A stretch of DNA of 64,000 nt from assembly GCF_900168065.1 (NCBI RefSeq), contig NZ_FUZZ01000002.1, positions 496,001-560,000 of the forward strand, given 5' to 3'. The DNA comes from Chitinophaga ginsengisegetis. Its GTDB lineage: Bacteria; Bacteroidota; Bacteroidia; Chitinophagales; Chitinophagaceae. The notes under the pieces were generated by a model that searched no databases, was not told the DNA's origin, and saw nothing but the letters and a program-made list of their open reading frames with translations. Shown piece by piece: positions 34,655-43,244 of the stretch; positions within the stretch are counted from its first letter, which is position 1; each line of letters starts with the position of its first letter. Position numbers and translations under genes: made by a program.

Positions 34655-35905
34655 TTATTGTAAGACAGGCTCCAGTACTTCCAGGCGCCCATCGATAGGC
34701 TGCGTGATATCCAGGCCGAGTATTCTTGCTACTAACGGGTACACATGTACGTTTTCGAAAGTGGCGATGCGGGTATGTGGTTTAAAAGCCGGTCCCCAGG
34801 CCATGAAGATGGCGTTCATGTTGGTGAGGTTATTGTCATACCCATGATGACCCGGACTTGCTTTCTTTGACGGTGTAAATATATAGTTGGCTTCTGCCAG
34901 CAGGATAATATCACCGATACGGTTATAAACATCTTCCTGACCATAATGCCATCTTTCCGGTGTTTCCTTTTTCAGGTAAGCCGTATAATGATTTTCGTGT
35001 TGTTTGAGATAATCATATGCGGCTTTGATTTCCTCATCGGTTTTACCGTATAGCATTACCTTTTCGTTTCCAGGTATACTTTTCAGGGGTTGCAGCACGG
35101 GTGCATCCGGCAGGGTGATGGTATGAGTGGTATCTGCCAGCATCATACCGTGATCGGATACCACGATAAAATTTACCGGGAGATGCAGCTGCTCTGCTTC
35201 GGCCACCATTTTGCCGATGGCGGCATCCACAAATTGTACGGCGCTGCGTACACTGTCGGCGTCTGGTCCCCAGGAATGGCCCATGTGATCCACTTCAGGG
35301 AAGTAGAAGGTAATGAGGTGCGGGCGTTGTTCTTCCGGCAGGCGGAGCCAGTTTATGACTGTTTGGATGCGTTGATCGATTCTTGTTTTTTCCTGGTACT
35401 TAAAGTAGTAAGTAGGACGTACGTTTTGTATGGCGCTTTCTGATCCTACCCAGAAATAGCTGGCGCTGATCATTTCCTGTTTCTCCGCCAATACCCATAA
35501 TGGCACGCCATTGTACCAGGTGCCGTCTTCCACGGCATCGCGGTTGCCCACTTTGTAAACAGCATCTCTTTTACGGTCGTAAAAAAAATTATCCACCAGG
35601 CCGTGATGGGCGGGGTAAAGACCAGTAGCCAGGGAATAGTGATTGGGAAACGTAAGGGATGGAAATGCCGGCTGCATAGCAGTAGCGCGAACGCCTGCTC
35701 CCGACAGGCGCAGCAGGTTTTGTGCATTGTATTTTTCGGCGTAGTCGTACCGGAAACCATCAATGGAGATCATGATCACATATGGTCTCGACTGCTGCGT
35801 GGCGCTGTTCTTTCTTCCTTCCACTACCAGCTGGGCAGTATCCTGGGCGTAGCCGGCAAAGCTGATCGATAGCAGGACAGCGGCTAATAAAAAAATCCTT
35901 TTCAC
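34655..35905 (-). CDS. Exported type I phosphodiesterase/nucleotide pyrophosphatase (ENPP-like)
   Basis: A 416-residue alkaline-phosphatase-superfamily hydrolase. The signal peptide MKRIFLLAAVLLSISFAGYA starts at a GTG (35903-35905), with likely cleavage before QD; earlier in-frame codons only add a hydrophilic leader from a TTG. Metal and nucleophile motifs: ISIDGFRYDY (Asp ligand), the nucleophile Thr in PSLTFPNH, PEVDHMGHSWGP (Asp, His ligands) and VVSDHGM (Asp, His), with a last His in GHHGYDN. The likely substrates are nucleotide phosphodiesters or phospholipid-type esters. Transcribed alone. Confidence 0.88.
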   Translation of the reverse strand: MKRIFLLAAVLLSISFAGYAQDTAQLVVEGRKNSATQQSRPYVIMISIDGFRYDYAEKYNAQNLLRLSGAGVRATAMQPAFPSLTFPNHYSLATGLYPAHHGLVDNFFYDRKRDAVYKVGNRDAVEDGTWYNGVPLWVLAEKQEMISASYFWVGSESAIQNVRPTYYFKYQEKTRIDQRIQTVINWLRLPEEQRPHLITFYFPEVDHMGHSWGPDADSVRSAVQFVDAAIGKMVAEAEQLHLPVNFIVVSDHGMMLADTTHTITLPDAPVLQPLKSIPGNEKVMLYGKTDEEIKAAYDYLKQHENHYTAYLKKETPERWHYGQEDVYNRIGDIILLAEANYIFTPSKKASPGHHGYDNNLTNMNAIFMAWGPAFKPHTRIATFENVHVYPLVARILGLDITQPIDGRLEVLEPVLQ

Positions 35906-36221
35906 TATTATGGTATTTATGATTGCATGGTAACAATTGGGGAAGAATAACAGATGATGGGTTATAATGCGGGGCAAATTAGAAAACTATTTCCATTCAA
36001 AACGACATAAAGTAGTTATATATCCGTTAATAAAAATGCAGATATGAGTTACCACAGCTATTAAATCTCTCTTAAACATGTAATAATATTTTACCACATA
36101 TTATTACAAAATGGCTATAAACAGGCAAAATGATAATCACTAAATAAAAAATTATATATATAATTTTAATTAATTAATTGTTTATCTATATATTAGCCTA
36201 CTGAAAAACCATCTAACAACT
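35906..36221. promoter_or_regulatory. A/T-rich divergent intergenic region with an 11-bp dyad
   Basis: About 316 bp between divergent genes, with no reading frame I can support. A perfect inverted repeat TGTAATAATAT (36079-36089)/ATATTATTACA (36098-36108) with an 8-nt spacer could be an operator. The last 80 bp are almost pure A/T, including ATTAATTAATT-like tracts. Confidence 0.4.
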
Positions 36222-36734
36222 ATGTCTGATTACACCTTTATTACGACTGAGGAACATTTTTTATTACAGGACGCGCTGAAGAGAAACAAGCAACAGTTAA
36301 CAAAATTCACCCTTATCGGTTTTGGGCTATTATTGATTGCTGCTGTGATACCGCAAATTTATTTATACACTCACAACAACCTGGGTGATGCGGATGATTC
36401 GCTCCTGTCTTTCAAAAACCTTTGGTTCTGGGTATGGCTGTTATGCTTTGTGATAGCGTTGATATTTGCGTTGATAAAAGTAACAGATATACGCTACTGG
36501 GCTATTAAAAAAGATCTGACTGCCCTACAGAAAGCCACCCTGGAGGCGCCGATGGAAGCGGTATACCTGGAAAACAATGATACACAAACCAATATTATGA
36601 TCCTGCTGGAGAATAAGAAAAAACGCCTGTTTTACTGGATGCGTGGTGCGTTGGAAGGATACAGGGCAGGGCAGCAAGTGGAGATCACCTATGCCCGTTA
36701 TTCCCGTGTGATCATCAGTATCAACAAGAAATAA
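36222..36734 (+). CDS. Two-helix membrane protein, unknown function
   Basis: A 170-residue protein with a short cytoplasmic N-tail (1-28), helix 1 (about 29-50), a short acidic loop, helix 2 (about 66-88) and a C-terminal soluble part (about 92-170) with alternating hydrophobic strands. I do not recognise the family. The helix pair plus small beta domain resembles SdpI/PH-like membrane proteins only superficially. It starts at an ATG and is followed by an unusual pair of overlapping hairpins. Confidence 0.75.
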   Translation: MSDYTFITTEEHFLLQDALKRNKQQLTKFTLIGFGLLLIAAVIPQIYLYTHNNLGDADDSLLSFKNLWFWVWLLCFVIALIFALIKVTDIRYWAIKKDLTALQKATLEAPMEAVYLENNDTQTNIMILLENKKKRLFYWMRGALEGYRAGQQVEITYARYSRVIISINKK

Positions 36735-36753
36735 TCCGCCAAAGTTTTTAAGT

Positions 36754-36814
36754 GCCGGCCCTGTGCGTGTAGCTTACCTGCTAACGCACAGGGCTATATT
36801 ATTGCAGGGCCGGC
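36754..36814. other. Two mutually exclusive hairpins
   Basis: GCCGGCCCTG (36754-36763) can pair with CAGGGCCGGC (36805-36814). GCCCTGTGCG (36758-36767) can pair with CGCACAGGGC (36785-36794). The two left arms share GCCCTG, so only one helix can form fully. Neither is followed by a strong T run. It lies between the two-helix protein gene and a lipoprotein gene on the same strand. Confidence 0.6.
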
Positions 36815-36947
36815 TTGTAACATTTACCCCATATCAGCGTTTTATCCTAAACCTGCATTCCGGGAGCGTCTGCTTGATAATTTGATATTACTTTTCCCGC
36901 GGAAGCCATCAATAAATCGGTATTTTTAACAGGTTGTTATCCAATTT

Positions 36948-37871
36948 ATGCGTTTATCCTTACTATATCCGGTAAAAATCCTGCTGTACTATACTGCGCT
37001 TTTGCTACTCATAATAGCTCCAGCCTGTCAGTGTAAAAAAGACAACAGCGTTACTCCCCCACCCCGCCCGGAGCCACCAAAAGATATTTACCTCGTTACC
37101 GCGATCCGCGTGAATAACATACCCAAAGACAGTCTTGTTTATAATGACAAACACCAGGTTACGGAGAGATGGGACTACAACCCTACTTACCGTATCTGGC
37201 AAAATTATATAGCCTACACCTATAACCAGGAAGGTTATGTATCAATGGCCAGGTATTATAACGAAAATGATAATACTATAAGGAGTCTTAGCCAGAAAGA
37301 TTCAGTGGCGTGGAATGCAGACAGGTTTATCATTTACACCACCTTTTACAGGGAACTGGGTAATGAAATTTCCGGATACGATACGCTTAATTATTTACAG
37401 ACTAACAATCAAAGAATGCTCACCCTCGTGGGCACTAAAGACACCATTTCTATTGTTGTTGGAGTGGCAGTGTTGTACAAACAATACCAGTATAACGGGA
37501 AAGATATCACGCAGTTTCAGGATATAAACTGGTATCATGTATATAACGGGGAACCCGAATTACTCTCGAACACATTTGACCTGGCATACCTTCCGCTCGA
37601 GAACCCATTGTTTCCACAGGTATCAAAAAATCCCCTGCTGTTCCGCACCATTGGCGGTGATAATTTTCCCTATCCGTCCGATAACTATTATCCTTACCTT
37701 TTGAGTGAACATCTCACAGCAGCATTTACGTATAAAACAGACAATGTACCACCGAAGATCTGCCCCATCACCTATAAAATGTATGATACCACACAGTATC
37801 CACAAACACAAAGTATTCCAGGCATCAATAAAACAATTGCTTATACCTATAAAGTGATCAAAGCAGATTAA
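36948..37871 (+). CDS. Lipoprotein of unknown function, first of two paralogs
   Basis: A 307-residue secreted lipoprotein. The signal peptide runs about 8-27 with lipobox IAPAC, followed by a charged KKD and a proline-rich linker (TPPPRPEPPKD). The mature part is rich in Tyr, Asn and Asp with short repeating strands such as VYNDKHQVTERWDYNP, like the YD-repeat style domains of many Bacteroidota lipoproteins. It resembles the next gene product in layout and in this motif, so the two look like a tandem duplication. They are 15 bp apart and probably co-transcribed. Function unknown. Confidence 0.8.
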   Translation: MRLSLLYPVKILLYYTALLLLIIAPACQCKKDNSVTPPPRPEPPKDIYLVTAIRVNNIPKDSLVYNDKHQVTERWDYNPTYRIWQNYIAYTYNQEGYVSMARYYNENDNTIRSLSQKDSVAWNADRFIIYTTFYRELGNEISGYDTLNYLQTNNQRMLTLVGTKDTISIVVGVAVLYKQYQYNGKDITQFQDINWYHVYNGEPELLSNTFDLAYLPLENPLFPQVSKNPLLFRTIGGDNFPYPSDNYYPYLLSEHLTAAFTYKTDNVPPKICPITYKMYDTTQYPQTQSIPGINKTIAYTYKVIKAD

Positions 37872-37886
37872 GAACGAAATCATACC

Positions 37887-38807
37887 ATGAAATATATCAC
37901 GCTACCCGTCATTGCGCTTGTAATATTGACTAATACTGGATGCCGGAAAAAAGATCAGCCTAAAGAACCAACGGGACCAGCACCCATACAGGTTACTCGC
38001 CTGATAACACAGATTTATAGAGATAATATTCTCTATGAGCAGCTGGGTTATAACAATAACCAGCAACTAACCACCTTCGACCATTATGAACCCGGCAGTG
38101 ATCAGGCTACTATGCATATGGAATTTAAAACCGATGCCAATGGGAAGCTGACAGGAACAGTTCTCTATCGAAAGGACGGAGCCAATTTCAAATTGTCGGA
38201 AAAAAATGTGGTACAATCATCTGAAAGAGAATTTAAGATAACAGGATTCCTGTACCCACCATACTCTGGAGGGAGAAATGACACGGTACCGGACGCAATG
38301 CGATTTACATTTGATGACAGCGGCAAATTGATTGAACTCACAGATACATTGATAACAGAGAAGGGCGCCGATTATATGCGCCAATTGATAGCCATCACCA
38401 CCTGTAATTATTCCGGCGATCAGCTCAATAACTTAACACGCAATGGTTATGGCTATTATGCCTCCCCCACCCTGCCAGGCGGAGAAGAAACCACATTGCA
38501 TACCAGCAGCATATCTCAGTTTGAATATGACGACACGCCTAACTTTTTCTATGCACTCGGCAAACAATATCCTTATCTGCGATTTATAATGAGGCCGGAC
38601 CATCGCTTATTTGCCGGTCGCACCAATGTAAAAAAGATCACTGAAAAGCATCTCCCTCCTGGCGGCAGTCAGACTGAGATCACCCATATCTTCCGGGATA
38701 TCCGCGATGATCACGATAGCCAGATCGTTTACACTACAGAGATGTCCATACAAAACGGTGTTACCAGTACTACCCAATGGCGGTATCATTACAGACCTCT
38801 TCCATAA
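37887..38807 (+). CDS. Lipoprotein of unknown function, second of two paralogs
   Basis: A 306-residue lipoprotein with signal peptide MKYITLPVIALVILTNTGC; the lipid-bearing cysteine is near 19, followed by RKKDQ and a short proline linker. The mature part shares with the preceding product the opening VTRLI-like strand and the GYNNNQQLTTFDHYEP segment, matching VYNDKHQVTERWDYNP. It continues with repeated short beta strands and is full length for the pair. Function unknown; surface or periplasmic location is inferred from the lipobox. Confidence 0.8.
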   Translation: MKYITLPVIALVILTNTGCRKKDQPKEPTGPAPIQVTRLITQIYRDNILYEQLGYNNNQQLTTFDHYEPGSDQATMHMEFKTDANGKLTGTVLYRKDGANFKLSEKNVVQSSEREFKITGFLYPPYSGGRNDTVPDAMRFTFDDSGKLIELTDTLITEKGADYMRQLIAITTCNYSGDQLNNLTRNGYGYYASPTLPGGEETTLHTSSISQFEYDDTPNFFYALGKQYPYLRFIMRPDHRLFAGRTNVKKITEKHLPPGGSQTEITHIFRDIRDDHDSQIVYTTEMSIQNGVTSTTQWRYHYRPLP

Positions 38808-38854
38808 TTCCCGGAAATTTTACAGACTTTTGTAACAAGATATAATTGTTACTC

Positions 38855-39205
38855 ATGAACCTTGCACAATTTCAGGAATATTGTCTTTCACTACCGGGCG
38901 TTACAGAAGAGTTTCCTTTTGGAGATGAAACCCTGGTATATAAAGTTTGCGGAAAAGTATTTGCCCTCAGCGGCCTTTCAAATTTTGCATCTATTAACCT
39001 CAAATGTGATCCGGAAGAAGCCGTTGAGCTGCGGGAGCGGTATGAAGGCGTGATCCCTGGCTATCACATGAATAAAAAACACTGGAATACTGTTGATGTA
39101 CACTCCGGTATTCCCAATAAGCTGCTGCTGGAATGGATCAGAAATTCGTACGAGTTGGTAGTGGCGAGTTTGCCAAAGAAAGAAAAAGAGAAACTGGGCC
39201 GGTAA
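38855..39205 (+). CDS. MmcQ/YjbR-family protein
   Basis: A 116-residue CyaY-like fold protein of the MmcQ/YjbR family, small cytosolic proteins annotated as DNA-binding from structure but without a settled role. Family signs are the N-terminal YCLSLPGVTEEFPFGDET, then VYKVCGKVFAL and the C-terminal YHMNKKHWNTV with a helical tail. The ATG at 38855 is chosen over an upstream in-frame TTG (38846). Transcribed with or just after the lipoprotein pair. Confidence 0.9.
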   Translation: MNLAQFQEYCLSLPGVTEEFPFGDETLVYKVCGKVFALSGLSNFASINLKCDPEEAVELRERYEGVIPGYHMNKKHWNTVDVHSGIPNKLLLEWIRNSYELVVASLPKKEKEKLGR

Positions 39206-39278
39206 CCGTTCCCCACATAGCTGCCAGCCATCCCCCGTTTTTTTATTACATTAGCCCGAAATCTAAAATAAACTGTTT

Positions 39279-41171
39279 ATGAGAAAATGGCTGCTGCTGG
39301 CCTGTGCCGCGCTGTTTGTAATTCCTGCGGCGTGTAAGGCCGTTAACCAGGATTCACTCTGGATGCATGAACACTACACTAAAAAGGAAGTGTACATCAC
39401 CATGCGCGATGGCATTAAGTTGTTTACTTCCATTTACCTGCCGAAAGATCAATCGGAAAAACATCCTATCCTGATGACGCGCACGCCTTATTCCTGCGCT
39501 CCTTATGGAGAAAATGCCTTTCGTCCGTTGTATAAAAATCATTATAAAGAATACCTGAAAGAAGGCTACATCATGGTTATACAGGATGTAAGAGGCACCT
39601 GGATGAGTGAAGGTAAATTTGTGAATGTAAGACCTTTCAATCCTGCTAAAAAAGGAAAGAAAGATATTGATGAAGCCAGTGATACCTATGATACCATCGA
39701 CTGGCTCGTGAAAAACCTCAGCGGCAACAACGGTAACGTAGGAATATTTGGTATTTCCTATCCCGGCTTTTACTCTACTATGGCTGCGCTGAGCGGCCAC
39801 CCGGCCCTGAAAGCGGTGAGTCCGCAGGCGCCTGTTACGGATTGGTTTTTGGGAGATGATTTTCATCACAACGGTGCTTTCTTTATCGCAGACGCTTTTT
39901 CTTTTTATACGGTATTTGACCAGCCGCATCCCAAACCCACTACGGAAGGGCCAAAGGGCATTGATTACTACACGCACGACAACTACAAATACTACCTGGA
40001 AACCGGCGCATTGCCCAACTTCGCTAAGATCATCGGCGACAGCGTAACCTTCTGGCATGAAATGTACGCCCATCCTACTTACGACAGCTGGTGGAAAGCC
40101 CGCAACGTGCGCAACTTCCTGCAGAATGTAAAACCCGCTATGTTGATTGTAGGAGGCGTGTTTGATGCGGAAGATTGCTTCGGCGCGTGGAATACCTATC
40201 AGGCCATTGAAACCAAAAGTCCGGCTACCAACAACCGTATTGTAATGGGACCGTGGTACCACGGTCAATGGGCATCCAACGATGGTACCCACCTGGGTAA
40301 TGTGCGCTTTGGCAGCAACACCGCCGAATACTACGCACAAAACGTTGAAATTCCTTTCTTCAACTATTACCTTAAAGGCAAAGGCGCTGCACCTGATATC
40401 GCAGAAGCCACTATTTTCTTCACCGGCGAAAACAAATGGAAACAACTCCCTAAATGGCCTCCGGCTAACATGGAAGACGCTCCTGTTTATTTGCAGGAAG
40501 ATGGTAAGCTTTCCTTTACCAAACCCGCTGCTGCCAATAGCTTCAGCGAATACGTAAGCGACCCGGCCAAACCCGTTCCGTATACAGAAGACGTACATTT
40601 TGGCCGTACCATCAACTATATGACCGATGATCAGCGCTTTGCCGCCCGCAGACCTGATGTAGCCGTATTTGAAAGTGAAGTACTGGACAAAGACATTACC
40701 CTGGCCGGCCCCGTAGTAGCAGACCTGATTGCCAGCACCAGCACTACAGATGCCGATTTCATCGTGAAAGTGATTGACGTATTCCCCGACGATTTCAAAT
40801 ATGAAGAAGACGCGCCTGCCGAACATCGCCGGGTGCCTTCCGCGACCTACCCGATGGGCGGCTACCAGATGCTGGTACGTGGAGAGATCATGCGCGGCAA
40901 ATTCCGCAACAGCTTTGAAAAGCCGGAAGCATTTGTGCCTGATCAACCTGCTGAAGTGAAATTCACTATGCCGGATGTAGCGCATACCTTCCAGAAAGGA
41001 CACCGCATCATGATCCAGGTACAAAGCAGCTGGTTCCCGCTGTCAGACCGGAACCCGCAGCAGTTCATGGATATTTACAAGGCTACAGACAAAGATTTTA
41101 AAAAGGCCACTATCCGCATCTACCACGATGCACAGCATCCTTCCAAGGTAGTGCTGCCGGTAGTGAAATAA
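39279..41171 (+). CDS. Secreted CocE/NonD-family hydrolase (X-Pro dipeptidyl-peptidase-like)
   Basis: A 630-residue alpha/beta hydrolase with an N-terminal signal peptide (1-20). The nucleophile is S160 in GIFGISYPGFY. The C-terminal jelly-roll domain (about 400-625) has the segments DADFIVKVIDVFPD and MIQVQSSWFPLSDRNPQ. The family includes glutaryl-7-ACA acylases, cocaine esterase and S15 peptidases, so ester or amide cleavage is sure but the substrate is not. Transcribed toward the FKBP gene, 124 bp apart. Confidence 0.9.
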   Translation: MRKWLLLACAALFVIPAACKAVNQDSLWMHEHYTKKEVYITMRDGIKLFTSIYLPKDQSEKHPILMTRTPYSCAPYGENAFRPLYKNHYKEYLKEGYIMVIQDVRGTWMSEGKFVNVRPFNPAKKGKKDIDEASDTYDTIDWLVKNLSGNNGNVGIFGISYPGFYSTMAALSGHPALKAVSPQAPVTDWFLGDDFHHNGAFFIADAFSFYTVFDQPHPKPTTEGPKGIDYYTHDNYKYYLETGALPNFAKIIGDSVTFWHEMYAHPTYDSWWKARNVRNFLQNVKPAMLIVGGVFDAEDCFGAWNTYQAIETKSPATNNRIVMGPWYHGQWASNDGTHLGNVRFGSNTAEYYAQNVEIPFFNYYLKGKGAAPDIAEATIFFTGENKWKQLPKWPPANMEDAPVYLQEDGKLSFTKPAAANSFSEYVSDPAKPVPYTEDVHFGRTINYMTDDQRFAARRPDVAVFESEVLDKDITLAGPVVADLIASTSTTDADFIVKVIDVFPDDFKYEEDAPAEHRRVPSATYPMGGYQMLVRGEIMRGKFRNSFEKPEAFVPDQPAEVKFTMPDVAHTFQKGHRIMIQVQSSWFPLSDRNPQQFMDIYKATDKDFKKATIRIYHDAQHPSKVVLPVVK

Positions 41172-41295
41172 TGATGTACCGGGATGACGCCGTTGGCATC
41201 ATCCCGGTAAAAGGCTTGCGGGCGAAATATTATATTGATTAACTTGCATCATCTTTAAAAAGCCTTATTTTAACTAACATTTCTGTCTATTATTT

Positions 41296-42015
41296 ATGAA
41301 GTACAAAAAATACCTGTTCATAGGAGCCCTGGGATGCTTATCCGTACAGGGTTTCAGTCAGGCTAAACCTGCACCTAAGAAGCCCGTGGCCAAAACAGCC
41401 GTTAAGTCACCGGTATTGAAAAACAAACTGGACTCCGTGAGCTACGGAATAGGAGTTAGTATTGCGGAGAACCTGAAGGCCCAGGGACTGGAAAATGTGA
41501 ATCCTGCCCTTCTGGCCAAAGCAGTACAGGATGCGTTGAAGAACAAACCGTTAACACTGTCAAAAGAACAATGTGATATGAGCATAAGTAATTATCTGCA
41601 GCAGCTGAAAGCAGACAAAGCTGCCAAAAACCGCGAAGCAGGACTTAAATTCCTGGCGGAGAATAAATCCAAACCAGGAGTTGTAACGCTGCCTGATGGT
41701 TTACAGTACCAGATCCTGAAAGAAGGCGATGGTCCTAAACCTACCGCCGCCGATAAAGTAAAAACGCATTATCACGGTACATTAATCGATGGTACGGTGT
41801 TCGATAGCTCTGTAGACAGAGGTCAGCCCATCTCCTTCCCGGTAGGCGGCGTGATCAAAGGCTGGACAGAAGCCCTTCAGTTAATGCCTGTAGGCTCTAA
41901 ATGGCGTCTTTTCATTCCTTCTGAGCTGGCATACGGCGATCGTGGTGCAGGTCCGAAAATCGGTCCGGGTGCAGCGCTGATATTTGATGTGGAGCTGCTG
42001 GCGATTGAGCAGTAA
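41296..42015 (+). CDS. FKBP-type peptidyl-prolyl isomerase, FkpA/Mip type
   Basis: A 239-residue periplasmic prolyl isomerase and chaperone. The signal peptide is followed by a Lys/Pro-rich linker, then an N-terminal dimerisation domain (about 40-130, with SYGIGVSIAENLKAQGLENVNP) and a C-terminal FKBP domain (about 132-239). The FKBP domain carries active-site segments VKTHYHGTLIDGTVFDSSVDRG and SELAYGDRGAG. The gene ends 2 bp before palindromic element B. Confidence 0.93.
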   Translation: MKYKKYLFIGALGCLSVQGFSQAKPAPKKPVAKTAVKSPVLKNKLDSVSYGIGVSIAENLKAQGLENVNPALLAKAVQDALKNKPLTLSKEQCDMSISNYLQQLKADKAAKNREAGLKFLAENKSKPGVVTLPDGLQYQILKEGDGPKPTAADKVKTHYHGTLIDGTVFDSSVDRGQPISFPVGGVIKGWTEALQLMPVGSKWRLFIPSELAYGDRGAGPKIGPGAALIFDVELLAIEQ

Positions 42016-42017
42016 AA

Positions 42018-42220
42018 GGATCGCCTTCGGCGATTGTCTTTTTCAGGATTAAACTGATTGAACTGATTTAGTTTTTCAGGATTTTTTATAAAAAGATTAG
42101 GGAAGATAGAAGCAAATCCGCTTTTATCTTCCCTAATCTTTTAAAATCAAAATATAATCAAATCAGCGTTATCAGTCTAATCAGTTTAATCCTGAAAAAG
42201 ACAATCGCCGAAGGCGATCC
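42018..42220. repeat. Long palindromic element, copy B
   Basis: A 203-bp element with perfect 42-nt inverted ends (42018-42059 and 42179-42220). It has an inner perfect 17-bp stem (42091-42107/42126-42142) whose core is GATTAGGGAAGAT. Each arm tip holds a small hairpin ATCGCC-TTC-GGCGAT. The arms share TTGTCTT-NN-TCAGG and ATTAAACTGATT with copy A. It fills the whole gap between two convergent stop codons (FKBP 42015, aroC 42221), so it may also act as a terminator in both directions. Confidence 0.9.
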
Positions 42221-43222
42221 CTACTTCGCAGCAAACACCCGCGGCCGGCGTTGTTCCAGCAACAGGAAATCAGCCAGCACCATAGCGGTAACTGCTTCCA
42301 GTACCACCGGTACGCGCAGCGCGATGCAAAGGTCGTGACGGCCTTTCACGCTGAAAGTTTCCACTTCTCCGCTTTTAATATTGAGAGTTTGTTGTTCTTT
42401 AGGTGTACTGGAGGTAGGTTTCACCGCGATGCGGAAAACCAGCGGATTGCCATTGGTGATACCGCCTACTACGCCACCCGCATGATTGGAGGCTGTTTTA
42501 CCGGTTTTATCGATGATGGGATCGTTATGTTCGAGTCCTTTCATTTTAGCAGCAGCAAAGCCGGCGCCAAACTCAATACCTTTGATAGCGGGAATTGCAA
42601 AAACGGCGTGCGCCAGCGCGGATTCCAGCGAATCAAAGAAAGGTTCGCCCAGGCCAATGGGCAAGCCATTCACCACGCACTCCACGATACCACCTACTGA
42701 ATCTTTTGCTGCAATCGCGGCTTCCAGTCCGGCTTCCGGATCAGGGTTGCCTCCTACTTCCGTGATGGTGGCATTTACCTGGATCTCTTCGCCCAGGATC
42801 TTTTTGGCAATTACACCGGCTGCCACCAGGTTGAGGGTGAGCCTGCCGCTGAAATGTCCGCCGCCGCGATAGTCTTCAAAGCCGCCGAACTTTTCAGTCG
42901 CTACAAAATCGGCATGTCCCGGACGCGGAAACTCCCGCAATTTTTCGTAATCGGTGCTGCGGGTATTGTTATTTTCAAAAAGAATAGTAACAGGTGCACC
43001 GGTAGTGAAATCGTTAAAAACGCCTGATTTGATAAAGGGCAGGTCTTCCTCCTTGCGGGGCGTAGTGCCCCTGGAACCGCCTTTACGACGTTCCAGGTCT
43101 GCCAGGAAATCTTCCTGCTTTAACGGGATACCTGCCGGTATACCATCTATATTTACGCCAACGCTGGCGCCATGTGATTCTCCAAAAACATTTACCCTGA
43201 ATAATCTGCCAAAACTGTTCAC
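42221..43222 (-). CDS. aroC: Chorismate synthase
   Basis: Converts EPSP to chorismate with reduced FMN, the last step of the common aromatic pathway. The 333-residue protein begins NSFGRLFRVNVFGESHGASV and has RRKGGSRGTTPRKEED, the flavin region GGGHFSGRLT and the RHDLCIALRV motif near the C-terminus. The start codon is a GTG (43220-43222). It is the last gene of the seven-gene aromatic operon, 22 bp after aroA, and its stop abuts palindromic element B. It lacks the last 20-30 residues of some homologs. Confidence 0.95.
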   Translation of the reverse strand: MNSFGRLFRVNVFGESHGASVGVNIDGIPAGIPLKQEDFLADLERRKGGSRGTTPRKEEDLPFIKSGVFNDFTTGAPVTILFENNNTRSTDYEKLREFPRPGHADFVATEKFGGFEDYRGGGHFSGRLTLNLVAAGVIAKKILGEEIQVNATITEVGGNPDPEAGLEAAIAAKDSVGGIVECVVNGLPIGLGEPFFDSLESALAHAVFAIPAIKGIEFGAGFAAAKMKGLEHNDPIIDKTGKTASNHAGGVVGGITNGNPLVFRIAVKPTSSTPKEQQTLNIKSGEVETFSVKGRHDLCIALRVPVVLEAVTAMVLADFLLLEQRRPRVFAAK

Positions 43223-43244
43223 ACGCTGATGATTTAAAGTGAAA

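Noticed and set aside
39354..41024. 556-codon frame opposite the CocE-family hydrolase gene
   Set aside because: Lies fully antisense to a gene with a signal peptide and active-site motif; long only because of codon bias in the real frame.
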